This document shows, in pieces, positions 20,013 to 29,633 of a stretch of 64,000 bases of DNA. Numbering within the stretch: position 1 is the first letter of the stretch; the number at the start of each line of letters is the position of its first letter. This DNA is from Porphyromonas vaginalis. Lineage in GTDB: Bacteria; Bacteroidota; Bacteroidia; Bacteroidales; Porphyromonadaceae. The stretch lies in contig NZ_CATQJU010000001.1 of the NCBI RefSeq assembly GCF_958301595.1, positions 930,001 to 994,000 of the forward strand. The letters are read 5' to 3'. The translations under genes were made by a program, and so were the position numbers. The notes below the pieces were generated by a model. The model did not search any database, was not told where the DNA came from, and saw only the letters and a program-made list of their open reading frames with translations.

Positions 20013-20132
20013 GTAACGATTTGTAGGGACGCACGGTCGTGCGTCCGTTGTGTCAAAGATTACAGCATTGTGATTTAACGGGGACGGACGCCCTTCCGCT
20101 AGACACGACCGTGCGTCCCTACATATCGTTAC
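20013..20132. repeat. GTAGGGACGCAC inverted-repeat element, copy 1
   Basis: A 120-bp segment whose 29-base ends are inverted repeats with one mismatch: GTAACGATTTGTAGGGACGC onward at the left, and the reverse complement ending at 20132. Inside is CGTCCGTTGTGTCAAAG, which recurs in copy 2 (21672-21900). It has the form of a small non-coding mobile or REP-like element. It sits between the recR promoter and the tryptophanase terminator. Confidence 0.8.
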
Positions 20133-20140
20133 ACGTAATA

Positions 20141-20187
20141 GAGTCCCCCAGAGGGTCCTGAGCATGGCTCTTACCTCTAGGGGACTC
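20141..20187 (-). terminator. Terminator of the tryptophanase gene
   Basis: GAGTCCCC (20141-20148) pairs with GGGGACTC (20180-20187), extended inward by AGAGG/CCTCT. It lies 32 bases after the tryptophanase stop on the minus strand. Confidence 0.7.
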
Positions 20188-20218
20188 TATATATTGTATG
20201 TGCCGCTACGTAGCGTGC

Positions 20219-21598
20219 TTACTTAGCAGGCTCTAGCTCTACCGTGAAGTGACGTAGCACAGGCAGCTCACGGGTGATGACGTAGCCACGTGTGATCGAC
20301 TCACGACGGTCATAGACATTCTTGCAGGCAGCTGCGATGACGTCCATGTGGTTGTTCGTGTAGGTACGACGTGGTATAGCAAGGCGGAGTAGCTCTAGCT
20401 TAGGATAGCGGTTCTCACCCGTCTTAGGATCGCGGTCTGCTAGGATAGAGCCGATCTCGACGCCACGGATGCCAGCCTCTAGGTATAGCTCGATGCCGAG
20501 CGTCTGAGCGATAAACTCCTCCTTGGGGACGTGCGTCAGGATCTTCTTTGCATCGAGGAAGATCGCGTGTCCACCAGCAGGACGCTGATAGGGTACGCCG
20601 TACTCGTCTAGCTTGCTGCCAAGGTAAGCTACCTGACGGATGCGCGTGTCTAGCATGTCAAACTCCGTGTTCTCATCCAGACCGATAGCCAGTGCGTTCA
20701 TATCACGGCCGTTCATACCGCCGTAGGTGAGGAAGCCCTCATTCATTACAGCGTACATAGAGCACTTGTGATAGAGCTCCTCGTCACGCATAGCGAGGAA
20801 GCCACCCATGTTGACCACAGCGTCCTTCTTGCTAGACATGGTCATGATGTCAGCGTAGCTGAGCATCTCACGGACTATCTCCTTGATCGACTTGTCAGCA
20901 TAGCCCTCCTCACGAGTCTTGATGAAGTAAGCATTCTCAGCAAAGCGAGCGCCGTCGATCTGTAGCGGTATGCCGTACTTGTGGCACAGTTCGCTCGTCT
21001 CACGTACATTCTTCATAGAGACAGGCTGACCGCCAGCCGTGTTGTTGGTCACCGTCAGGACGCACATAGGGATCTGCTCCTTGGGGTACTTCTTGAAGCA
21101 ATCCTCCAGCTTGTTCAGATCCATCTCACCCTTGAAGGGTAGCTCTAGCTCCGTATTGCTAGCCGCATCGATCGTGCAGTCTACGGCTACAGCCTTGCGA
21201 AACTCGATGTGCCCCTTCGTTGTGTCAAAGTGTGAGTTGCCCGGTACGATGTCGCCCTCCTTGAGCGTAGCCGAGTAAAGCACATTCTCAGCAGCGCGGC
21301 CCTGGTGTGTAGGGATCACGAGGGGGAAGGTGCAGATCTTCTCGACAGCATCCTTGAGGTTTTGGAAAGAGGAAGCACCCGCATAGCTCTCATCGCCAAC
21401 CATGATGCCCGCCCACTGACGGTCACTCATAGCGCCCGTACCAGAGTCCGTGAGGACATCGATAAAGACCTGCGACGACTTGAGACTGAATAAGTTGTAG
21501 TGTGCTTGCTTAATCCACTGCTCGCGCTGCTCGCGCGTACTCTTGTGTATCGGCTCTACCATTTTAATGCGGTATGCCTCGGAAAAAGGTATCTCCAT
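20219..21598 (-). CDS. tnaA: Tryptophanase (L-tryptophan indole-lyase)
   Basis: A 459-residue PLP enzyme that cleaves tryptophan to indole, pyruvate and ammonia. The PLP lysine is in MTMSSKKDAVVNMGGF. LTDSGTGAMSDRQWAG and IPTHQGRAAEN match the beta-eliminating lyase family. The C-terminal LRHFTVEL has the His-Phe of tryptophanases, where tyrosine phenol-lyases have Phe-Phe, so I favour tryptophanase. Its promoter-like box gives only a short leader, with no room for a TnaC-type leader peptide. No tryptophan permease is adjacent. GTAGGGACGCAC elements lie on both sides. Confidence 0.92.
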   Translation of the reverse strand: MEIPFSEAYRIKMVEPIHKSTREQREQWIKQAHYNLFSLKSSQVFIDVLTDSGTGAMSDRQWAGIMVGDESYAGASSFQNLKDAVEKICTFPLVIPTHQGRAAENVLYSATLKEGDIVPGNSHFDTTKGHIEFRKAVAVDCTIDAASNTELELPFKGEMDLNKLEDCFKKYPKEQIPMCVLTVTNNTAGGQPVSMKNVRETSELCHKYGIPLQIDGARFAENAYFIKTREEGYADKSIKEIVREMLSYADIMTMSSKKDAVVNMGGFLAMRDEELYHKCSMYAVMNEGFLTYGGMNGRDMNALAIGLDENTEFDMLDTRIRQVAYLGSKLDEYGVPYQRPAGGHAIFLDAKKILTHVPKEEFIAQTLGIELYLEAGIRGVEIGSILADRDPKTGENRYPKLELLRLAIPRRTYTNNHMDVIAAACKNVYDRRESITRGYVITRELPVLRHFTVELEPAK

Positions 21599-21635
21599 AG
21601 TAGTTCTATTAAATTATTGTGTTCTTTTACTGCCC

Positions 21636-21643
21636 CAAAGATA
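21636..21643 (-). promoter_or_regulatory. Promoter -7 box for tnaA
   Basis: TATCTTTG on the minus strand, 37 bases upstream of the tnaA ATG. The -33 position shows no TTG. Confidence 0.5.
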
Positions 21644-21671
21644 CGGAAAAAGACACACTAATGGTGTACGA

Positions 21672-23274
<1,603 letters not shown>

Positions 23275-23293
23275 GTAGTCGGTGATCGTCTCC

Positions 23294-23318
23294 GAGCGGT
23301 CGCAATGCACGATCGCTC
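23294..23318 (+). terminator. Possible terminator hairpin after eno
   Basis: GAGCGGTCG pairs with CGATCGCTC around a 7-base loop, 20 bases after the eno stop. No T run follows, so this is tentative. Confidence 0.35.
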
Positions 23319-23339
23319 TCGTCGTTAGCCCAACAAATA

Positions 23340-23396
23340 GATATCCACGTGGAAACTCGCAATTTCCGCGTGGATATTTTTTATTCCCCATGTAGT
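23340..23396 (-). repeat. Partial, inverted copy of the CCACGTGG element
   Basis: Read on the minus strand, this stretch has GGGGAATAAAAAATATCCAC, then CGCGGAAATTG and TTTCCACGTGGATAT. It matches the right flank of the 296-bp element, but in the opposite orientation to the full copy starting at 23431. Confidence 0.7.
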
Positions 23397-23442
23397 TTAC
23401 TGGCTGTTGGCCGTTGGCTGTTAGCTGTTGGCTGGAGAAATT
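23397..23442. repeat. GCTGTTGGCT-type low-complexity repeat
   Basis: Runs of TGGCTGTTGGCCGTTGGCTG and TTAGCTGTTGGCT sit between the partial and the full CCACGTGG elements. Related runs are found near 23.8, 42.4, 51.4, 59.4-59.6 and 63.0 kb. Confidence 0.8.
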
Positions 23443-23728
23443 CAACGCTGGGCTGTTGCAATAATTTAGAGTTGATTACATATCGATGCGGGGTTGTGTC
23501 GGTGAAAACTGATTTCCACGTGGATATTTCAAAATCTCCACGTGGAGAATAAAAAATTCTTCGGAGGAATGAAATGAAACTTCGGAAGAATCAAATGAAA
23601 CTTCGGAAGAAATGATTCGCCCCCACGTGGAAAATAAAAAACATCCACGTGGGGATTTGAGATTTCCCACGTGGATATTCGAGAAAGGAGGGAATCGGAC
23701 GAATCTCCCCGTAAAGATATGTAAATAG
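23431..23728 (+). repeat. Dispersed ~296-bp palindromic element, copy 2
   Basis: Same ends and flanks as copy 1 (GCAATAATTTAGAG, GATTTCCACGTGGATATTTC, ATAAAAAAT, CCCCGTAAAGATATGTAAA). The core units are on the plus strand, as in copy 1: CTTCGGA repeated every 21 bases, with spacers GGAATGAAATGAAA and AGAATCAAATGAAA (23559-23607). A TGA breaks the small frame that is open in copies 1 and 3. Confidence 0.88.
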
Positions 23729-23870
23729 AGATTAGAGGTTAGAGTTTAGAAGTTAGAGATTAGAAGCTAGAGATTAGAGATCCGATCACTCTGATAGCTC
23801 CGATGGTTCCGATAGCTAACAGCCAATAGCTAACAGCCAATCCATGGGCTGACACATTTTATATATAATG
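23729..23870. repeat. Mixed low-complexity island (TTAGAGG, GCTCCGAT and AGCTAACAGCC types)
   Basis: GATTAGAGGTTAGAG-type units (23729-23791) pass into ATCACTCTGATAGCTCCGATGG (about 23793-23814), then AGCTAACAGCCAATAGCTAA units up to about 23845. No gene is seen. Confidence 0.75.
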
Positions 23871-23939
23871 AGCCCCCCAGAAAAAGAAAGTACCTACTAT
23901 TAGGTAGTGTCTAAATCTGAGCACTCGGTCAGCTTTTGC

Positions 23940-23947
23940 TAACTTTG
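23940..23947 (+). promoter_or_regulatory. Promoter -7 box for feoB, six bases from its ATG
   Basis: TAACTTTG followed by TGGCGC and then ATG at 23954. With a usual start of transcription 5-7 bases past the box, the message would begin at or next to the start codon. The 13-base word TAACTTTGTGGCG recurs upstream of the gene at 63221. Confidence 0.6.
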
Positions 23948-23953
23948 TGGCGC

Positions 23954-26476
23954 ATGAAATTGTCGGAGTTACATAATGGCGACCGGGCTCGTATCCTATC
24001 GGTCGGCGGGCATGGAGCCTTTCGCAAGCGTATCCTAGAGATGGGCTTCGTGCAGGGGCAGGTTGTGGAGGTGATCCAAGCGGCTCCGCTACGAGATCCT
24101 ATCTACTATCGGCTGATGGACTACAACGTCTCGCTGCGTCGCAAAGAGGCTGGACTCATCACGGTAGAGCTCATCGACCAGTCGTCCTCTGCGGAGGAGC
24201 TGCCACCGCTGGCACATACGTTCGTACATGGTGGTGCGGGGGCATCACTTACAGAGAGCGCAGCCTCCGATCGTGTCGCCATCTCCCGCTCGCTGAGGGT
24301 AGCACTCATAGGTAATCCCAACAGCGGCAAGACGACCCTCTTCAACCATGCCAGTGGGGCGCATGAGCGTGTCGGCAACTACAGCGGGGTGACTGTCGAG
24401 GCAAAGGAGGCGCACTTCGACTATCAAGGCGTTCGCTACGAACTGATTGACCTCCCCGGTACCTACTCGCTATCGCCCTATTCGCCAGAAGAGCTTTACA
24501 TTCGTGATTATCTGACCAACGTGGAGACGCGTCCCGACGTGGTCATCGATGTGCTCGACGCGACCAACCTAGAGCGTCAGCTATACCTAGCTGTGCAGGT
24601 ACGCGAGATGGGCATCCCGATGGTTATCGCACTCAACATGTGGGACGAGTTCGAGCAGAAGAAGAATCAGCTCGACATACAGCAGCTCTCCCACCTCCTC
24701 GGCACGCCGATGGTTCCGACCATCTGCCGCAAGGGTGTGGGGGTCTTTGAGCTTTTTGATAAGGTGCGCCAGCTCGTTGATGAAGATCTCTATGCCGATC
24801 GTCGCTTCCTGCAGATCAACTACGGGACGGATCTCGAGCAGAGCATAGCAAACCTTCAGGAGAAGCTCGCCGAGCATGCGACCTTCCCCGACCACTTGTC
24901 TCCGCGCTACTTAGCGGTCAAGCTCCTCGAGGGGGATCCGCACACGCAGAGCTTTATCAAGCAGCAAGCGAAGGGTGAGTACCTCCTCACCGCCACGGCC
25001 TACGAGGAGAATAGGCTGCGCAAGAACCACTCCAGCGAGGAGGACCTGGAGAACTATATCATCAATCAGCGGTACGGCTTCATCGCAGGCGCGCTCAGAG
25101 AGACCTACCGCCCGAACAAGCGGCGCATACGCACCATGACGGATCGTATAGACAACCTCCTCATACACCCTATTTGGGGCTATCCGATCTTCCTCGCCTT
25201 CCTCTTTATCATGTTTGAGGCGACCTTTGCCTTGGGAGCCTTCCCAATGGACTGGATCGAGACGGGCGTAGATGCTCTCGGTGCGTGGATCTATGGAATG
25301 ATGGCTCCAGGACCTCTGCGAGATCTACTGGTGACGGGTGTCATCGGTGGCGTGGGCGGTGTGCTCGTCTTCCTACCGAATATCCTCATCCTCTACCTCT
25401 TCATATCCATCATGGAGGACACGGGCTATATGGCTCGAGCCACCTTCCTGATGGATAAACTAATGCACCACATGGGACTGCACGGCAAGTCCTTCATCCC
25501 ACTCATCATGGGCTTCGGGTGCAATGTGCCAGCTGTGATGGCCTCCCGTACCATCGAGAGCAGGCAGAGCCGTATCATCACGGTACTAGTCACTTCGCTG
25601 ATGAGCTGTAGTGCCAGACTACCAGTTTACATACTCATTGCGGGTACCTTCTTCCCACAGCATGCGGGGCTGGTACTCTTCGGGCTGTACGCACTGGGTG
25701 TGCTACTGGCCTTCCTACTGGCGAAGCTTTTCCGCCGCGTACTCTTCAAGTCGGAGGATCTCCCCTTCGTCATGGAGCTACCTCCGTATCGTATCCCTAT
25801 GGCGCGTGCTGTGGGTATACACATGTGGGACAAAGCGCGTGAGTACCTCCACAAGATGGGATCAGTGATCCTCGTGGCGTCAGTCATCATCTGGGCTCTG
25901 GGCTATTATCCTCGCGAGGAGGTGATGTCTCGTGCGGAGGAGCAGATAGCTCAGGTGCAGCAGCAGAGTACGCTCTCTGAGGGCGAGCGCAGTGAGCAGG
26001 TCGCCGAGATAGAGCGTCAAGCGCACATGGAGCAGCAAGAGGGCTCTTACCTAGGACGCATCGGGCAGACGGTGCAGCCGGTCCTAGCACCGCTCGGCTT
26101 CGACTGGAAGCTCAGCGTAGCACTTGTGGCTGGCCTACCGGCCAAAGAGGTGGTCGTCAGCTCCCTCAGCGTCATCTATACGGGTAATGAGACGGTCGAC
26201 GAGGATAGCGAAGACTTTGCCGTGGGTAGTTCAGCGCTCTCCCGACAGATGCGCCAAGAGAAAGACCCCGTCACGGGAGAGCCTCTCTACACACCGCTGA
26301 TAGCGATCTGCTTCCTCATCTTCGTCCTTATTTATATTCCTTGTGTTGCCACTGTGGTGGCCGTCTCTAAGGAACTCAACAGTGGCTGGTGGGGGCTCTT
26401 TGTGGTCGTCTACACCTGCGTACTGGCCTGGATCGTCGCTTATCTGGCACGACTGATAGGACTACTCATTATATAA
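23954..26476 (+). CDS. feoB: Ferrous iron transporter FeoB with fused FeoA domain
   Basis: An 840-residue Fe2+ uptake protein. Residues 1-75 form an SH3-like FeoA domain (LSELHNGDRARILSVGG), normally a separate protein. Then comes the G domain: G1 GNPNSGKT at about 120-127, G3 DLPGTYSLS, G4-like NMWDEF. The membrane part has two gate regions (GFGCNVPAVMASRTIE and the cysteine-containing SLMSCSARLPVYILIA) and ends with several membrane segments. The frame is open from 23936, but the promoter box lies inside that extension, so MKLSELHNG at 23954 is the start. A small cysteine-rich membrane protein gene follows. Confidence 0.95.
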   Translation: MKLSELHNGDRARILSVGGHGAFRKRILEMGFVQGQVVEVIQAAPLRDPIYYRLMDYNVSLRRKEAGLITVELIDQSSSAEELPPLAHTFVHGGAGASLTESAASDRVAISRSLRVALIGNPNSGKTTLFNHASGAHERVGNYSGVTVEAKEAHFDYQGVRYELIDLPGTYSLSPYSPEELYIRDYLTNVETRPDVVIDVLDATNLERQLYLAVQVREMGIPMVIALNMWDEFEQKKNQLDIQQLSHLLGTPMVPTICRKGVGVFELFDKVRQLVDEDLYADRRFLQINYGTDLEQSIANLQEKLAEHATFPDHLSPRYLAVKLLEGDPHTQSFIKQQAKGEYLLTATAYEENRLRKNHSSEEDLENYIINQRYGFIAGALRETYRPNKRRIRTMTDRIDNLLIHPIWGYPIFLAFLFIMFEATFALGAFPMDWIETGVDALGAWIYGMMAPGPLRDLLVTGVIGGVGGVLVFLPNILILYLFISIMEDTGYMARATFLMDKLMHHMGLHGKSFIPLIMGFGCNVPAVMASRTIESRQSRIITVLVTSLMSCSARLPVYILIAGTFFPQHAGLVLFGLYALGVLLAFLLAKLFRRVLFKSEDLPFVMELPPYRIPMARAVGIHMWDKAREYLHKMGSVILVASVIIWALGYYPREEVMSRAEEQIAQVQQQSTLSEGERSEQVAEIERQAHMEQQEGSYLGRIGQTVQPVLAPLGFDWKLSVALVAGLPAKEVVVSSLSVIYTGNETVDEDSEDFAVGSSALSRQMRQEKDPVTGEPLYTPLIAICFLIFVLIYIPCVATVVAVSKELNSGWWGLFVVVYTCVLAWIVAYLARLIGLLII

Positions 26477-26489
26477 TATAGGTGTCACT

Positions 26490-26663
26490 ATGGATCTGCA
26501 GACAATCATTGTACTCCTCATTATCGCAATCACACTGCTCTACATCATTCGTAGTGTGTGGCGCCTGATCCGCCGACCGCGAGGAGCCTCAGGCTGTGCC
26601 GGTTGCTCTGCCTGCCACCATAGCAAGCCGATAGCAAAGCCGAGGGAGAAGTCGAGAGGTTAG
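26490..26663 (+). CDS. FeoB-associated cysteine-rich small membrane protein
   Basis: A 57-residue protein read from the ATG at 26490: one N-terminal membrane segment (TIIVLLIIAITLLYII), a basic stretch (RLIRRPRG) and a cysteine cluster CAGCSACHH, then a lysine-rich tail. This layout is typical of the short FeoB-associated Cys-rich proteins encoded after feoB, possible FeoC-like partners. The gene starts 13 bases after feoB, so it is very probably co-transcribed. The metal-binding role of the cysteines is inference. Confidence 0.85.
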   Translation: MDLQTIIVLLIIAITLLYIIRSVWRLIRRPRGASGCAGCSACHHSKPIAKPREKSRG

Positions 26664-26712
26664 CGGTGAGCGTCCCGACTTGCGGACACTAGGCGGTGTG
26701 GGATTATAGTCG

Positions 26713-26720
26713 TAACTTTG
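26713..26720 (+). promoter_or_regulatory. Promoter -7 box for the first MFS gene
   Basis: TAACTTTG, 65 bases before the GTG start at 26786. No TTG at -33. Confidence 0.45.
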
Positions 26721-26785
26721 GTCTTACGACGTAATCAGACAGCCTAGCAGGTCAACTACTAGACTGAGCACTAGTAGTATAAGTA

Positions 26786-28033
26786 GTGACAAAGCAACGA
26801 AGAAAGATAGGTTTGCGGAGTAGCTCTCCTGCACTGACGATCGTACTCCTCTTTGGAGTAGTCAGCATGCTGGGTGACCTTGTGCATGAGTCTGCTCGTA
26901 GTGTCAACGGGCAGTACCTCAGCTTGGTGGGGCTCTCAGCGACACAGGTGGGACTAGTCTTCGGGCTAGGCGAGTTCCTCGGCTATGCGCTGCGTCTGCT
27001 CTCAGGTGCTTGGCTGGACAAGAGCAAGCGCTACTGGCTCTTCCTCTTCATAGGCTATGGGGTGCATTTGGTGATTCCTCTGATGGGCTTGACCACCTCG
27101 TGGGGGTGGCTCTACACCTTTATCCTCCTCGAGCGAATAGGCAAAGCCTTACGCAGCCCAGCTAAAGACACAATCCTCTCAGCCGTCGCAGAGAATCAGA
27201 TAGGCTTGGGGTACGCCTTCGGCATTCAGGAGGCACTGGATCAGTTGGGCGCATTCCTAGGACCTCTCATCTTTACGGCACTCTTCTACTTCGTGGGGAG
27301 CAGTGGGCTAGAGGTTTTTCAGCTAGGCTACCAGTTGCTGGTTATTCCCTTTATCATCTTGATGGTAGTCCTCGCCCTGGTGCATCGCAAGTTTGTGCGA
27401 GAGGAGCTCACCCCGGAGGTGGACACCACCCAAAAGCCCCCTCGCCTACAACCAATCTTCTGGATTTACTCGGCATTTACCTTTTTCGTTGCCTTCGGAC
27501 TAATCAACTTCAGCCTGATAGGCTATCATCTTAAGACGCAGCAGATAGTTTCTGATGGGATGGTGCCGATCCTCTACGCTGTAGCCATGGCGGTGGATGC
27601 CCTCGTCGCAATCTTCATCGGAAAGGGTTACGACCGCCTGAAGCGCCAGCTGAGGCACAAGACGGGAGGCGTCTTGATTCTGCTCATTGTTCCGCTTCTG
27701 ACAGCCTTCGTGCCACTACTAACCTTGTCTCACTCGGTGAGTATGCTCTGGATCGGCATGGTGCTGATGGGGGTCGTACTGGGAGCGCACGAGACGGTCA
27801 TGAGGTCCGCCATCGCAGACATCACGCCCTTCAGTAAGCGTGGCATAGGGTTCGGAATCTTTAACACGGTCTACGGTCTGTCGCTACTCCTCGGCTCGCT
27901 CCTGATGGGATGGCTCTACGACCTGGAGCAACAGCCAATTATCGTCGCTATGACGATCATCTCTGAGGGTGCTGCTGTCGCTCTGTACGTCGTCCTCTAC
28001 AAGCGAATCCAGAGGGAGCGGGTCAGCAACTAG
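26786..28033 (+). CDS. Major facilitator superfamily transporter
   Basis: A 415-residue protein with about twelve hydrophobic segments. Family signs are GLVFGLGEFLGYALRLLSGAWLDKSKRYW, the loop 2-3 motif region, and an acidic-basic pattern in ERIGKALRSPAKD. It starts with GTG. The substrate is unknown; related Bacteroidota proteins are annotated only as MFS. It is followed after 83 bases by a second, unrelated MFS gene, but with no common promoter evidence. Confidence 0.82.
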   Translation: MTKQRRKIGLRSSSPALTIVLLFGVVSMLGDLVHESARSVNGQYLSLVGLSATQVGLVFGLGEFLGYALRLLSGAWLDKSKRYWLFLFIGYGVHLVIPLMGLTTSWGWLYTFILLERIGKALRSPAKDTILSAVAENQIGLGYAFGIQEALDQLGAFLGPLIFTALFYFVGSSGLEVFQLGYQLLVIPFIILMVVLALVHRKFVREELTPEVDTTQKPPRLQPIFWIYSAFTFFVAFGLINFSLIGYHLKTQQIVSDGMVPILYAVAMAVDALVAIFIGKGYDRLKRQLRHKTGGVLILLIVPLLTAFVPLLTLSHSVSMLWIGMVLMGVVLGAHETVMRSAIADITPFSKRGIGFGIFNTVYGLSLLLGSLLMGWLYDLEQQPIIVAMTIISEGAAVALYVVLYKRIQRERVSN

Positions 28034-28116
28034 CGCCAAACCTCTATGAGCGCCGTTTAGTAGGAGGTGAGAGAAATCAGAGAAAAAGCGTATTTTAGCA
28101 CTCAGAAAGCGAGCTA

Positions 28117-29604
28117 ATGCGCTTCTCCCATTACACGATGCAACAGACACCCCCCACAACCTACCAAGGCAACGATCGAGTCCTCTTCGGATTTATCTTT
28201 GGCTTGCTCTCCTTCTGGCTCTTTGCCATGACGCTCCTCAATATCCATGTGGATATGAACAAGGAGCTGGGACTCTCCATCTCGACGCTTAGCTTTGCCG
28301 TGTCGGTCACCTCGCTGGTGAGCGGCCTCTTTATCGTGGTCTTCGGAGGCTTGGCCGATCGCCTCGGACGTGTCAAGCTCATTCGCTGGGGCTTTTACGC
28401 AGCTATCCTAGGGGCTCTGTGCATCGCGCTGACACCCGCTCAGAGCGCTCTGACAGCACCGATACTTATCGCGGGTAGAGCCTTACAAGGTCTCTCGGGT
28501 GCGTGCATCATGCCCGCCTCGCTAGCCCTCCTCGGTGTCTACTGGAGTGGCAAAGGGCGACAGCGCGCAGTCAGTCTCTGGAGTATGGGTACGTGGGGAG
28601 GCTCTAGCTTTGCAGCCCTCTTCGGAGGCTTTATGATCAGCACTTTGGGGTGGCGAGCTATCTTCTACGTTTGCGCCCTATTTGCGATAATAGGGCTGCT
28701 GCTCATCAAGGGGCTCCCAGAGAGTCGTGCCGAGCAGCAACAAGCGAAGCGATTTGACATCTTCGGCTTTGTCACCTTCTTTGTGGGTATCTTGTCGCTA
28801 CAGCTTTTCATCGCCAATGCGCCCGTCTGGGGCTGGCTCAGTCTTTACTCGCTCTCCAGTATAGCGATCTCGGTCATTGCTATAGTGGTCTTCATCTATG
28901 TGGAGCATGGACGAGAGGGCGCCTTTATGAACTTTGCCCTCTTTCGCAATAAGACCTTCACAGGAGCGACCATATCCAACCTAATCCTCAATGCCACAGC
29001 GGGCGTACTCGTCGTGTCGCTCAGCGTACTACAGCAGGGCGGTCGTATCGATCCCGCCACGGCGGGCTACCTGACCATCGGCTATGGGGTCTCCATCTTG
29101 CTCTTCATCCGTGTGGGTGAGAAGCTCCTCCAGCGCTTTGGGCCTCGCAAGCCGATGATCTGGGGCTGTATGCTGATCATCGTCTCAATCATCCTCATGT
29201 CTCAGACGCAGCTCATGACGGGCGTCTATATGATCCTGACGGGTGTGGCGTACGTCCTCTTTGGTACTGGGCTAGCCTTCTATGCGACACCCTCGACCGA
29301 TGCGGCACTATCGAGCCTACCTCGAGATCTCTCGGGACAAGGATCCGGCATCTACAAGATGGCTTCGTCCCTTGGCGCTGCCTTCGGACTGGCCATATCA
29401 CAGGCTATCTACAATGGCATCCAAGTGTCGGGAGAGCCGATCGAACTGCTAGGCAATCTGATCAACTTCGTGGGGCAGCAGGGCAACCTCAACTTCCGTC
29501 ACGCAGCGATGGTGACCATGTCCTTCAATATAGGCCTGCTCCTCCTCGCTATCCTATCCATAGCTCTGACAATACCCAAGCAGAAGAAGCAGGCTGAGGC
29601 ATAG
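28117..29604 (+). CDS. MFS drug:H+ antiporter-type transporter (DHA2-like, 14 segments)
   Basis: A protein of 495 residues (or 488 from a second Met at 28138) with fourteen probable membrane segments, the layout of QacA/EmrB-type exporters. The loop motif GGLADRLGRVKLIRWG lies near residue 80, and GRALQGLSGACIMPASLALL matches the antiporter motif C region. It probably exports toxic compounds. It ends 29 bases before the M20 peptidase gene, so the two may be co-transcribed. Confidence 0.83.
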   Translation: MRFSHYTMQQTPPTTYQGNDRVLFGFIFGLLSFWLFAMTLLNIHVDMNKELGLSISTLSFAVSVTSLVSGLFIVVFGGLADRLGRVKLIRWGFYAAILGALCIALTPAQSALTAPILIAGRALQGLSGACIMPASLALLGVYWSGKGRQRAVSLWSMGTWGGSSFAALFGGFMISTLGWRAIFYVCALFAIIGLLLIKGLPESRAEQQQAKRFDIFGFVTFFVGILSLQLFIANAPVWGWLSLYSLSSIAISVIAIVVFIYVEHGREGAFMNFALFRNKTFTGATISNLILNATAGVLVVSLSVLQQGGRIDPATAGYLTIGYGVSILLFIRVGEKLLQRFGPRKPMIWGCMLIIVSIILMSQTQLMTGVYMILTGVAYVLFGTGLAFYATPSTDAALSSLPRDLSGQGSGIYKMASSLGAAFGLAISQAIYNGIQVSGEPIELLGNLINFVGQQGNLNFRHAAMVTMSFNIGLLLLAILSIALTIPKQKKQAEA

Positions 29605-29633
29605 ACACAACTAATATATAGACACACACAACT

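Noticed and set aside
20219-21598. Tyrosine phenol-lyase instead of tryptophanase
   Set aside because: The C-terminal LRHFT pattern has His where tyrosine phenol-lyases carry Phe; the rest fits both.
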